From: a virus
Virus record (IMG/VR): IMGVR_UViG_3300035204_001725
Coordinates: 1 to 64,000 of that record
DNA: 64,000 nt
Direction: 5' to 3' (one strand)
The translations under genes and the position numbers were made by a program. The notes beneath the pieces are model-generated. The model saw nothing but the letters and a program-made list of their open reading frames with translations. It was not told the DNA's origin and searched no databases. Below, piece after piece: positions 52,601 to 60,649 of this stretch; positions within the stretch are counted from its first letter, which is position 1; every line of letters starts with the position of its first letter.

Positions 52601-53514
52601 TTTCACCGACCATCTCGCCATCAGCGTCGTTAACGCCGTCAAATTCGGCAAAGTTAACGGCGACGCCTTCGATTTCACCGACCATCTCGCCATCAGCGTC
52701 GTTATCACCAACTATGTCGGCATTAGCTACGCCAACGGCGTCAGATGAAGAAGCGACATGTTGGGGCTGTATAGAAGTCGCGGGTCATACTGTTGATAGA
52801 CTTAACGGTATTTGGGAAAGATTAAGCTCTACACATGGAGGCAAAGCAGCTTGGCATAAATACATCGGTGACAGTGGTATCTTTAACGATGCTTACATAT
52901 ATCATAACCCCGGAACAAGTAGGTGGGAAATGAGTTACTCTAGTTACAACGGTACCGGCACGGGATATGCTTGGTTTGGATACGCAGATGTTGGGACGCA
53001 AGATTGCCCGCCGCCACATGATACCACCCTACTATATGTTGATAACTTTATCGAAGGTGCTTGTTCAGAGTGCGATAGCAGTGGATCGGCTTATTTCGAT
53101 GTTGCTCCGAGCTATGACTGTACCACTAATACTAATACGCCATCTGCTACGGTGACGGCATCGGCATCCGAAGAAGGTACAGAGGACGAATCTGCGTGTC
53201 CTGATTGCGTGGATAGCGGCGAGACGATTGAGGGGATAAAGTACAAGGTTTTCGAAGCGGTGGAATGTAATCCGAATGACGGTTATTACCCAACCGGTCC
53301 GACTGTCTATGTTTGCGAAGAGAGCGTTGACGCGGTATCGTCTAATGTCCCATACTTTACTAGGGCTACATCTTGCATTGATCCCAATGATATAATTTGT
53401 GTGAAAATCGATTACGCCGACGACGTTCGTGATCAGCAGTTTGATGCCACAAGAGTCGTAACATCTAATATTGGAACTCATTGTGACGACTGTACTGATA
53501 CGTTAGACGATTAA
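49675..53514 (+). CDS. Virion protein with mucin-like Ser/Thr/Pro/Ala tracts
   Basis: 1279 residues. Cys-containing beta domains alternate with low-complexity tracts at about 333-392, 538-589 and 838-1022, made of units such as PTASLSP, TPSASLSD and TISPSAS. The last tract is encoded by repeats that are partly identical at DNA level. Such tracts stay extended and are typical O-glycosylation acceptors. The final 260 residues have CxxC pairs (CWGCIEV, CPDCVD, CDDCTD). Probably an elongated fibre or spike with linkers. No catalytic motif is seen. Confidence 0.65.
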   Translation: MTQTVKVYTFEWSALCPCGLEFPDGLPVGFTLVGGTKGDDGKYSSPPELHITEDVVAGEYEIQVVLVDVNNVKSNDPRFGGDGEIFKIGPLLILEDSFMAVATMAADLQVQFQNIGLCEGGCNAENKFIKLDDSINDINSTYKLSRISTNTNEIIWAYTGLEDPMPFDRGISPTPPFKSETICNDTNSNLCTGYGVKGVLYYERDFSAEEDDCSCGGINTPGYANIRAKLTHNACPDLEVFDKKGDIFEISYDGGSCDTSGNLFYAKYCEGDPYTALGGEAWTNVRTDCEVSGIACDNKVVGIGGQAYTSFDNCGNFSEIIIKQTPTPYPSCTVTLTPSETATSSASDSATESASPTESASVAPSETITPSVSPTFTPSETTTPTASATDFPWSGVLFSVKSCASSFTAYPGEIFSCILDPSNFKIRNKFAIPGSDDILKINNICYTSEDIHSDRTRPDMIYLERNEFGDPIYSNDSASIYGGFNNYYTLMGGQNLESMEKSWWDARISDTVYASLSDALNSVDSNWSTVAGCDDCASATASLSPTATATLTASPTITPTTSLTLTPSVSPTASISPTHSPSVSATAAAQDCDYSVKFELHWPKSDTIFNWLDDGDGRDHDEDKPRRRIEKGTPVDYDLYVAAATDQSTIYRQTGVYFNNTHQESLVSECPWSLDFKEDVYKDCKDETLGGSEAHPPEIIEGRFSSDATVAVWYNRYNQQCGGVMSWLQNFGPDPNDRLEPPHRIGLPHGNRQVQSVVTVRNHGTSSIKVTNPFDGQVTTIPGILSTWQPGQEITFVGGGDTVGEPGFMFDPQDGERPDVPTNCHLWKIETDCSCPSTTASPSASHSMTPSLTASLSASPSPTASLSPTASLSPTASLSPSESPTPSASLSDAPSTTLTASATPTASLSASSSPTASLSPTASLSPSESPTPSASLSDAPSTTLTASASLSPTASLSPTASLTPSASPTLSASPTISPTISPSASLTPSNSAKLTATPSISPTISPSASLSPTMSALATPTASDEEATCWGCIEVAGHTVDRLNGIWERLSSTHGGKAAWHKYIGDSGIFNDAYIYHNPGTSRWEMSYSSYNGTGTGYAWFGYADVGTQDCPPPHDTTLLYVDNFIEGACSECDSSGSAYFDVAPSYDCTTNTNTPSATVTASASEEGTEDESACPDCVDSGETIEGIKYKVFEAVECNPNDGYYPTGPTVYVCEESVDAVSSNVPYFTRATSCIDPNDIICVKIDYADDVRDQQFDATRVVTSNIGTHCDDCTDTLDD
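52288..52518 (+). repeat. 93-bp perfect direct repeat in Ser/Thr/Pro tract
   Basis: Bases 52288-52380 and 52426-52518 are identical, offset by 138 bp (46 codons). A further 35-bp repeat ending CATCAGCGTCGTTA is at 52598-52632 and 52670-52704. Codons are also conserved, so this is recent duplication, not only similar protein sequence. Confidence 0.85.
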
Positions 53515-53528
53515 AGGAGATATAAAAA

Positions 53529-55793
53529 ATGGCTAAATTACCACAATATCCTTCATTATTTGAGGAATGTAATAAACCAACTATGGAAAAGCCGCCACCG
53601 GTGGTGTTGTTTAGTTGTATTTATGAGTTTGTTTCTGTTTTAGATTGTGCTGCAAGGGGAATGACTCAAAACGATTCAATTTATAATGATATTAATGGAA
53701 CAATAATAACTATATCAGTGGGGGTTTTTAATAATTTAAGCGTGACTATGCTCGCGCCCGGCAACTCAATAATTACCGTTGGCGCACCCGTTACACATCC
53801 ATGGAGCTTGGGATACGTAACTGCCGCGAACTGGAAAATATTAGCGATTGATCAAGGGATGAGAAACGTAAATACTATTACTGGCGGGCCGGGATGGATA
53901 CACACTCCTCACCACAATGCTTTGTCTAATACAAATCGCTGGAAAGTAGCAAAATTTTATTATGAAACTAGGACTTACTTGCCCAAATGGGACCCGGAGA
54001 CCGGAGTTCTAACCGAATTCAAGTGTCCAATATTCACAAGTTATAGCCCTCCTTCGCCTACCGCGGACTGGTGGGAGCAACACGTAACTTGTCCAAAATA
54101 TTATGAGCTAAAAGCTTGTACTAGTTGCAATGCGGAAACATCTAATATCCCGAACGTTCTGGTTGAATCAAGCGATGACAACATGGACTCCCCCATAATT
54201 AACGCCAAGCCTGTTGGCGCGAAAGACAATACGGGCGCTTACCAGTGCTATGACGTAATTAGTAAGCCACAGGGAGAAGGGGTAAGAACAGATTCCGATT
54301 TATATCTAGCGCCTCCGCCGAATCCTGTTCCGGGCCAACTTAATACTTTTTATAAAAACCTAGTTATAGAAAACTTTACTGGCGGTAAAGACAATTTATA
54401 CAAGAACTATAAAGACTGTCAAGAATGTCGATTACCCTATATACTTATAACGTCTGATGTCGCCAATTGCGAGAGCGAGGGGTGTGACGCTGCGCTTGTT
54501 GGTCGAATAAATATAATAAACGCTTGGGATCAGCAGATACAGGACTGGGTTGATGCTGGAAATCTAAATATTTATAGCCTTGATAAAAATGCTAATAATG
54601 ACGCCTTTTTTAATAAGCATGGTCAAATCTTTTACTTTTGGGAATTTACTGGGGCAGCTTTAAATATTAAGGGTCGATGCAAAAAAGCGTACCTTATCGA
54701 TATACCCAGCCTGCGGAGCGTCGGTAGTTGCGCTCATAAAGATATAATTGACAGGGCTCTCGCGAACAACATGGGAGATATAGGATCAAGGATTCCTGAC
54801 GCACAAATATATAAGACCACTTGCACGTGCGAAACTGGAGGGGGATATATCGGAAGCCCAATCGATCAAAGTTCGGCGTGGAAGGCGTGTCACCCATTGA
54901 GCGGGTCTTTAACAATTTTAACGCACCCAACTAATCAAGAAGTTGACGAAGGAGAAGATGCTATATTTTCAACTAGCGTGACCGCTCCAAATGCTTTTTT
55001 TAATTGGAGGATTGAGAAGCCGGGGTTAATACCGGGAACGGTAATGGCGTCAAGTAACCTGTGGAATGGAATGACTTGGAATGAAACGGATTCAAGCGGG
55101 GTTAGGAGAACTATATCAGTTAGTATATCTAACACAACAGCATTTGGGGTAAGGTATAGTACTATAACTTTAAAAAACGTATCAACGAATATCAGCGAAT
55201 GGAACGTAGTGTGTACGATAAATAACGGATTGGGAACGACCAAACAGACAAACAGGGCTATGCTCGTGGTAAATGAAACTGCCAAGAAAATTATATTAGA
55301 CTCCACAACGGTGACCCTCATGAAAATTAGCTCTTGGTGTATCGACAGTTTCGACCCAGTCGCGAGTGGATACGATGTGAAACGGGGAGCGCTATCTATA
55401 GATAATGAGTATCGTTGGGTCGTGGGGGATTTTTCTGCTTGGAAAAATAAATGGTTTCTAACGTCAACGACAGGCGCGAACTTGCGAGCAACGTGCTTGT
55501 CTTCGGCGTGGGACTGTAAAAAGATAGGCGGAATAGAATATGCGAGTAACTTACCGCGATGTAGCATTTTTTGGGACGGTCTTGACTCGGCCGGCACACT
55601 AAATCAGCGCCCGATAGCTTTTAAAATAAACGAAATTACCGCAACGACAACTTGGAAATACCTCAAGAGGAGGTACCCTTTCGTAAAGGGGATTACTCCT
55701 AAATCTAAAGGTAATGAAACAAATAGGTGGCAATTAGGAATTCTTAGCGGCCCGTATAACAAATGGGATGAGATACCATATGTCGTAAGTTAA
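53529..55793 (+). CDS. Virion protein with Ig-like domain
   Basis: AAAGGAGATATAAAAA is a strong ribosome site. Of the 754 residues, an Ig-like domain lies at about 460-588 (ILTHPTNQEVDEGEDAIFST to VVCTINNGLGTTKQTNRAM, the conserved V-C of the F strand). The N-terminal part has CxxC-type cysteines (KACTSCNAE, DCQECRLPY) and Pro-rich stretches. C-terminal 170 residues are Trp- and basic-rich. It closes the fibre region; likely a tail-tip or fibre attachment protein. Apart from the Ig domain nothing is recognised. Confidence 0.6.
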   Translation: MAKLPQYPSLFEECNKPTMEKPPPVVLFSCIYEFVSVLDCAARGMTQNDSIYNDINGTIITISVGVFNNLSVTMLAPGNSIITVGAPVTHPWSLGYVTAANWKILAIDQGMRNVNTITGGPGWIHTPHHNALSNTNRWKVAKFYYETRTYLPKWDPETGVLTEFKCPIFTSYSPPSPTADWWEQHVTCPKYYELKACTSCNAETSNIPNVLVESSDDNMDSPIINAKPVGAKDNTGAYQCYDVISKPQGEGVRTDSDLYLAPPPNPVPGQLNTFYKNLVIENFTGGKDNLYKNYKDCQECRLPYILITSDVANCESEGCDAALVGRINIINAWDQQIQDWVDAGNLNIYSLDKNANNDAFFNKHGQIFYFWEFTGAALNIKGRCKKAYLIDIPSLRSVGSCAHKDIIDRALANNMGDIGSRIPDAQIYKTTCTCETGGGYIGSPIDQSSAWKACHPLSGSLTILTHPTNQEVDEGEDAIFSTSVTAPNAFFNWRIEKPGLIPGTVMASSNLWNGMTWNETDSSGVRRTISVSISNTTAFGVRYSTITLKNVSTNISEWNVVCTINNGLGTTKQTNRAMLVVNETAKKIILDSTTVTLMKISSWCIDSFDPVASGYDVKRGALSIDNEYRWVVGDFSAWKNKWFLTSTTGANLRATCLSSAWDCKKIGGIEYASNLPRCSIFWDGLDSAGTLNQRPIAFKINEITATTTWKYLKRRYPFVKGITPKSKGNETNRWQLGILSGPYNKWDEIPYVVS

Positions 55794-55798
55794 TTTTA

Positions 55799-55814
55799 AG
55801 TGTAATTATATAAT
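55799..55814 (+). promoter_or_regulatory. Recurrent AGTGTAAT-type element, best copy
   Basis: AGTGTAATTATATAAT directly abuts the ATG at 55815; there is no room for a Shine-Dalgarno. A transcript from here would be leaderless or nearly so. Confidence 0.5.
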
Positions 55815-56294
55815 ATGAAAATAGTAGACGTCGCAAATGAGTTATATATGGAATTGGGGGAACCCACTTCCCTTTCGGTTCCAGCCATTGCCTTTTGGAT
55901 AAGGACCAATTTGGGCAATTTGAACGCTAGGCTTAACACCGTTTATAATATGGGTAGCGACTTTGAGATCACGCCGGTGTTGGGATTAAAGGAAAAGGAT
56001 ATTTTTAAAAAGCTTTATTTGATTCATCACTACGATTCTCAGCTAAGATCTTCCCTAGGCGCGGCGTCTACAGACACTTGGGTAGAGATCTCATCTGATG
56101 GCACGTCGGTTCGCAGAGTAAATAAGATACAACAGAGCCAAACTTATCAAACCGCGAAAAGGGTTGAGCTAGAAGAGCTAGAAAGGTTGGTGGCATCCTA
56201 TAAGATGAGCGCTTCTTCCCCGTTGCAAATCGCTGGAGACGATACGGTAGAAGGAAGCTATTCGCCAGACAACATTAACATTAGGGGAGAATAA
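55815..56294 (+). CDS. Head-tail connector (adaptor) candidate
   Basis: A 159-residue, mostly helical protein with VANELYMELGEPTSLSVPAI and WIRTNLGNLNARLN segments, followed by KKLYLIHHYDSQLRSS. Small helical proteins encoded just before tail tube genes commonly form the adaptor ring on the portal, and the opening pattern (short alpha-helical dimer-like core, then flexible tail) fits. It begins the connector/tail cluster. Assignment rests on position and fold style. Confidence 0.5.
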   Translation: MKIVDVANELYMELGEPTSLSVPAIAFWIRTNLGNLNARLNTVYNMGSDFEITPVLGLKEKDIFKKLYLIHHYDSQLRSSLGAASTDTWVEISSDGTSVRRVNKIQQSQTYQTAKRVELEELERLVASYKMSASSPLQIAGDDTVEGSYSPDNINIRGE

Positions 56295-56741
56295 ATGGGT
56301 AGTTTATTAACAGACGCAGACAAACTTTCGTTTAAGAATTCAATCATTGATTTGTTTGATACTTTTTCTAGGTCTATAGTTATACATAAAGAACCTAAAA
56401 AAATCGTGTCCCAAACTAATCCAGCCAGCCCTCCTTTACCGGGTTACGGAAACGATGCAAGTCCGGCTAACATCGAATATGTTCCCGAATCGAAAACCTT
56501 TAAAGCGATGATCAGGTATAACAATAAACAGAGTATTGAAACCGATCACTTTGCAGGGACGCAAATCCCCACAGGCATGGTAGCTATTAAAGTTCAAGAA
56601 GATGCTAGAGACTATATAAATATCGGGAAAACGGAAAAGGTCGTATTAGATGGAAAGTCATTTAAGATCGCTAGTAGCGACGCCGTAAAGGACCATTTCG
56701 GTTATGCTCTGTATGTTTATTTTATAGAAGAAATTAAATAA
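56295..56741 (+). CDS. Head-closure/connector candidate
   Basis: A 148-residue protein immediately after the adaptor candidate (no gap) and overlapping the next gene by one base. Its beta-rich second half (FAGTQIPTGMVAIKVQEDA to YALYVYFIEEI) resembles stopper-type head-closure proteins, but this is not proven. The first 30 residues contain a helix with DLFDTFSRSIVI. Confidence 0.45.
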   Translation: MGSLLTDADKLSFKNSIIDLFDTFSRSIVIHKEPKKIVSQTNPASPPLPGYGNDASPANIEYVPESKTFKAMIRYNNKQSIETDHFAGTQIPTGMVAIKVQEDARDYINIGKTEKVVLDGKSFKIASSDAVKDHFGYALYVYFIEEIK

Positions 56742-57340
56742 TGGCTAGGTATACAAAAATATTAAAAACAAAAGCTATAAACAAGCTGTCTAAGGATACG
56801 ACTGTCCAGCAGAGAGTATACCAAAAAAGCAAGGAGATCTTTGACCTGAGAAAGAGGCAAATGCTGGAGGAATTTAAAAATCATCCAGTTACAAGAGAAA
56901 TAGAAGAGGGGCCAGAGGCTTCAAATGTAAGTAATACGATTTTGGGAAAGGGGAACTTATATAGTTTTATTGGTTTCAGAGACGGAGAAAGACCCATCGA
57001 TAAAGTATATAACTTATTAAATGCGGGGACAAAATTATCAAGAATAAAACCCAGAACTCAGAAAGTGGGTCGTAGTGTATATATGGGATTCAGGGTCATA
57101 ACTCCCACTGTATCAGAATTGTCTAGAGTAAGCAAAATGCCTTGGGAACCCGGGAGCTGGCTGTTTAAGGTAGAAAGGGGCATATCTGGGCTGGGCTATT
57201 ACATATATGAAAAATATATCAAGGCTAGTAGGTCTGGTACGGGTATTCAGGTGGATGGAAAAGTAAGAGCAGGTGGGTATAAGGCCACGAAATATATGAG
57301 TGCCATATTAAACACGTTTAAAAAGAATTTTAGAAAATGA
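56741..57340 (+). CDS. Tail completion/neck candidate
   Basis: A 199-residue basic protein with a helical N-terminal segment (STKAINKLSKDTTVQQRVYQ type), a central beta part (NLYSFIGFRDGERPIDKVY) and a helical C-terminus ending KKNFRK. HK97 gp10-like neck proteins have a comparable layout. It overlaps the preceding gene by one base and the next by 4 nt, so the cluster 55815-58188 looks co-translated. Confidence 0.4.
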   Translation: MARYTKILKTKAINKLSKDTTVQQRVYQKSKEIFDLRKRQMLEEFKNHPVTREIEEGPEASNVSNTILGKGNLYSFIGFRDGERPIDKVYNLLNAGTKLSRIKPRTQKVGRSVYMGFRVITPTVSELSRVSKMPWEPGSWLFKVERGISGLGYYIYEKYIKASRSGTGIQVDGKVRAGGYKATKYMSAILNTFKKNFRK

Positions 57341-58188
57341 AAACTCAATACGAAAATAGAGTATTATCAAGTTTTTTATTGTGGTTTGATCATACGCTTC
57401 TAGACAAGGGAGAAGCGTTTACTAATCACGGGTCCAAGTTTTACTCGACTAATGGGCTTTATTATAACTATTTTGCCTACGGTGCGCCGTTTAAACAGTT
57501 TGTTACTGACTCCTCAATAAGCAACGCTGTTGTGATGAGTGGCGTACACGTAGGCTCTTCTTTTCATAAGACTGGACAGGGAAATCTCGTTGATATCAAC
57601 TATGACCAAGGTCAGGTTTATTTTAGCGCAGATCAAGGAACCAGTGTTCTTAGCGGAAACTATGCCCTTAAGGACTTTAATGTATACCTTACCAGTAAGG
57701 CCGAGCAAGAGATCCTCTTTGAAGATAAAATCCAGCTAAGGCCGTCGACTTCTCAAACGGAGACGGGCTTGGCTTCGGAAGTGTCAACTTATCCAGCGGT
57801 TTTTATCAAAAATAACGGGGGCCAAAACGACCCCTTTGCCTTTGGGGGCGAAGACGCGACGAAAACAGATGTTAGGGCGATTGCTCTGGCTGATTCCCAA
57901 TTTAACCTAGATGCGCTGTGCTCAATCTTTAAAGATCAAGCGCGAATTCGGGTTCCAATTTTACCTGATGATAAATATCCACTAAATGCTCTCGGCGGAC
58001 TGAAATCAGGTGTATATAATTACACAGGACTTGTGGACGGGATACAAGACGAAGTTTATTTAAAAAACGTTGAAGTTTCCCGCTTTAGTTTAGGGTATAT
58101 GGAAAATCTTAATAACACCAACCCTGATGTTTTTAAGGCAATAATTGATTTCGAATTAGAAGGTTACCGCTTTCCTCGCGCGAGTTAA
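57337..58188 (+). CDS. Tail terminator or neck protein candidate
   Basis: A 283-residue mixed alpha/beta protein with LKNVEVSRFSLGYMENLN near 245-262 and a final IDFELEGYRFP. It lies just before the tail tube gene, the usual place for tail terminator or tail completion proteins. No diagnostic motif; longer than typical terminators (about 130-200 aa), so another virion role is possible. Confidence 0.4.
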   Translation: MKTQYENRVLSSFLLWFDHTLLDKGEAFTNHGSKFYSTNGLYYNYFAYGAPFKQFVTDSSISNAVVMSGVHVGSSFHKTGQGNLVDINYDQGQVYFSADQGTSVLSGNYALKDFNVYLTSKAEQEILFEDKIQLRPSTSQTETGLASEVSTYPAVFIKNNGGQNDPFAFGGEDATKTDVRAIALADSQFNLDALCSIFKDQARIRVPILPDDKYPLNALGGLKSGVYNYTGLVDGIQDEVYLKNVEVSRFSLGYMENLNNTNPDVFKAIIDFELEGYRFPRAS

Positions 58189-58261
58189 GCTAGGCTAAAG
58201 GCACAAGTTCAGTAAAACTAACAACAAATTAACAATATATATATAAGGAAAATAACTAGTT

Positions 58262-59401
58262 ATGGCTAAAAACAGAGTAATCTATCAAAGTCAGGCCGTA
58301 TATGCAGGTCGTGACAAAAACGCTAAGGGTGATACCGGATGGCAATCCGAGTCCGGAGACGGAAGTGCGACGCACGCAAATCACCCCAACCAATTAAAAC
58401 GAGTACAGAGTGCTAACTATGGGTTTGATATCACTCGTACTGATGTAAACCAATTCGGCGAATTGGCTCGTATCGACAGTATCATTCTTGAGTCTCCAGT
58501 GGTAAACTTTGACTCTTCTTGGTACCTGTGTAACTTTTATAACGAAGATCAAATCGGACTTAAAGTTAATCAAACCGGTGTAGCAAACGCTAGCTTGGCG
58601 AGTATCTTGTCAGATGTTCTTACGTCACACGCTGGAGAAAGAAATTATTATATCCGCGTCGTTGACGAAGGTAGCGATGCCAAAGGATATACTAACGCCA
58701 GTGAAGTTAGTACTAACAGTGACGTTATCGGTATTGGTAACGCTTTCTTAACTAACTGGAGCTGCGAAGGCGCAGTCGGTGGATTCCCAACAGCGAATAT
58801 TACTGTCGAAGGTATGAACATCGCGTTCACAAAGGGAACCGGCGGCTTACAGCCTTGGGTCAGTGGCGCTAATGGAGCAAAGAACACCTCTAAATACTTC
58901 ACCCTTCCTGCGGTTACATCCGCTGGCGACTCAGCGAGCACGCAGTCGGCTATCAAGCCCGGAGATGTTACCCTAACCTTACCGAGTGAGCAGGGTGGCG
59001 CGGAGTTGGGTCAAATGCACGTTCAAAGCTTCAACGCTGCCGTGGATATGTCCAGAGAGCCATTGCAAAAGCTTGGTTCACGTTTTGCTTATTCCCGTGA
59101 GATCACGTTCCCAATTAACGCGACAATGTCTGTTGACGCGTTGGTAAGTGACATGAAGACTGGCGACTTAGTAGACATGATTGACCGTAACATCGACAAT
59201 ACTATCATTGTCAATATGACCAATACAGCCGGCGACAGCAAAGGCGACATGGCAATCGTCATGAAAAAGGCTAAGTTGGATAGTCAGAGCTTGTCTCAAA
59301 GCATCGGTGATAATCAAACTGTTACCTACAACTGGAGCGCCCAGATCGGTTCCTCGACGGATACCGCTAATGGCCTCTTCTTGAGCGGTAATCACGCTTA
59401 A
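58262..59401 (+). CDS. Major tail tube protein
   Basis: The 379-residue product is encoded right before the tail assembly genes and the tape measure, has codon use like the capsid gene, an upstream AAGGA, and a strong terminator behind it, as expected for the most abundant tail protein. Beta-rich with two related Ser/Thr/Gly segments; shares N- and C-terminal patterns with the protein at 17548 (see there), showing a duplicated tube fold. The region 150-270 may hold a surface-exposed loop domain. No sheath gene is seen beside it. Confidence 0.7.
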   Translation: MAKNRVIYQSQAVYAGRDKNAKGDTGWQSESGDGSATHANHPNQLKRVQSANYGFDITRTDVNQFGELARIDSIILESPVVNFDSSWYLCNFYNEDQIGLKVNQTGVANASLASILSDVLTSHAGERNYYIRVVDEGSDAKGYTNASEVSTNSDVIGIGNAFLTNWSCEGAVGGFPTANITVEGMNIAFTKGTGGLQPWVSGANGAKNTSKYFTLPAVTSAGDSASTQSAIKPGDVTLTLPSEQGGAELGQMHVQSFNAAVDMSREPLQKLGSRFAYSREITFPINATMSVDALVSDMKTGDLVDMIDRNIDNTIIVNMTNTAGDSKGDMAIVMKKAKLDSQSLSQSIGDNQTVTYNWSAQIGSSTDTANGLFLSGNHA

Positions 59402-59420
59402 TCTAACCCCAATTCACAAG

Positions 59421-59450
59421 CCCCCCAAGAAATTGGGGGGTTTTTTATTT
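59421..59450 (+). terminator. Rho-independent terminator after tail tube gene
   Basis: CCCCCCAA (59421-59428), loop GAAA, TTGGGGGG (59433-59440), then TTTTTTATTT. Confidence 0.93.
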
Positions 59451-59477
59451 TATATCTATATCGCTTTTTCTTATAAT
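59449..59477 (+). promoter_or_regulatory. Possible promoter before tail assembly genes
   Basis: TATAAT (59472-59477) 17 nt after TTTATA (59449-59454); the -35 part is poor and overlaps the terminator tail. ATG at 59494 with AGGAAAAAGG upstream. Confidence 0.35.
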
Positions 59478-59493
59478 AAGTAGGAAAAAGGCT

Positions 59494-59721
59494 ATGACTG
59501 GGGATCCGGATAAAGGGAGGGATTTCATTAAATTCCATCACAAGCGCAAGACAATTAACTTGTGTAAGTCTTTTTTGTTTTTATTAGAAGACATAAAGGG
59601 CGAATCGTTGTCTGAAGATAAGTATCAAAAAGTTAGAAAAAGGATTCTTGATATGGGTAATGATTCCATAAGGGAGTTCGATGATCATTTAGAAAGCTTT
59701 AACATTAATATAAGGTTATAA
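59494..59721 (+). CDS. Small tail-region protein
   Basis: 75 residues, helical, highly charged (DFIKFHHKRKTINLCKSF, then KVRKRILDMG). It lies between the tail tube and the tail assembly candidate with a reasonable ribosome site (AGGAAAAAGG). Possibly a chaperone subunit; unidentified. Confidence 0.55.
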   Translation: MTGDPDKGRDFIKFHHKRKTINLCKSFLFLLEDIKGESLSEDKYQKVRKRILDMGNDSIREFDDHLESFNINIRL

Positions 59722-59725
59722 GGAT

Positions 59726-60598
59726 ATGAAAAAATTATTTGAATTTACGCTTCCAAAGGAAGAGCTGGTAAAAGAAACCGAAACGTCGAAAAACGAAAAT
59801 GGCGAAGAAATCACCACCACCAAAGAAGTTAAAAAAACAATAGACAAGCAGTACTTTTTGCGTAAACCTACGAGAAGGCTCTTCGACGAAGCGGAGTTAT
59901 TTTACGGAGTACAATTGTCCAAGGGTATTAAAGCTGGACTATTAACTAGAGCTTTACTGCAAAAAAGATTTAGTAATGACGGAGGTACGCTTGGAGAAAA
60001 AGAGCGCGAAGAATGGGCAAATTTATATAGTGAAATTTTTGATAAACAAGTCGAAATACAAAAACTTGTCCTTATCGATGACCGTTCTCCAGAAGAGGAG
60101 ACTCAATTTTTAAACGCAAAAGAATACCTTAAAGATGCAAGAGTACGTATTCAGGAATTTGAAATGCAACAATCTTCGTTGTATGACCAAACCGCTGAGA
60201 ACCGAGCGAGAAACAAAACTATTTTATGGTGGGTATTACATTTAGCTAGCTATACAGATAGTGAAGATAACCAGAAACCCTTTTTTGGAGACGGGGAATA
60301 CGAAGATAGGATTCAAATATACGACCGTATGGAAGAGGAGGAAGAAGAGTTCATGGCGACATGTATTAATAAGTTCTTTTATTATGTGAGCTTCTGGTAC
60401 GTTAGTAAGACTAGTGATCCCGAACAGTTTAAGGATTTAATTAAATTTGCCGAACAACAAGACTTGGAGGATAGAGAAAGAGCTTCTGTCGAAGAAGCGA
60501 GTGAAGAAGAATCCACGACAACAGAAATCACTGAGGAGCCCGCTGAGGAAGATCCATTTGAGGATATTACTGAAGAAGCTCCAGATAGTCAAGACTAA
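59726..60598 (+). CDS. Tail assembly chaperone candidate
   Basis: A 290-residue, acidic, helical protein between tail tube and tape measure, the place of gpG-type chaperones. It has a KKTIDKQYFLRKPTRRLFDEA segment, charged helices and an extended Glu-rich C-terminal tail (EESTTTEITEEPAEEDP). It contains two hydrophobic stretches (NKTILWWVLHLASY; FFYYVSFWYVS) that are unusual. No programmed frameshift signal was found joining it to a longer product. Identification is by position only. Confidence 0.5.
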   Translation: MKKLFEFTLPKEELVKETETSKNENGEEITTTKEVKKTIDKQYFLRKPTRRLFDEAELFYGVQLSKGIKAGLLTRALLQKRFSNDGGTLGEKEREEWANLYSEIFDKQVEIQKLVLIDDRSPEEETQFLNAKEYLKDARVRIQEFEMQQSSLYDQTAENRARNKTILWWVLHLASYTDSEDNQKPFFGDGEYEDRIQIYDRMEEEEEEFMATCINKFFYYVSFWYVSKTSDPEQFKDLIKFAEQQDLEDRERASVEEASEEESTTTEITEEPAEEDPFEDITEEAPDSQD

Positions 60599-60618
60599 TA
60601 ATGCCTATCGTAACCTTG

Positions 60619-60645
60619 GGGGCCCTAACAACAGGGCCCCTTTTT
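60619..60645 (+). terminator. Rho-independent terminator
   Basis: GGGGCCCT (60619-60626), loop AACAAC, AGGGCCCC (60633-60640), TTTTT. It ends only 4 nt before the next ATG (60650). Confidence 0.85.
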
Positions 60646-60649
60646 GCTT

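Noticed and set aside
52209-52685. Minus-strand frame of DAVGLNDAVG-type repeats
   Set aside because: It only reflects the Ser/Thr/Pro/Ala repeat coding on the plus strand; no start signals.
52200-52720. Regularly repeated DNA that could suggest a CRISPR array
   Set aside because: Repeats are in frame within a long gene, have no unique spacers of constant size and no leader or cas genes.
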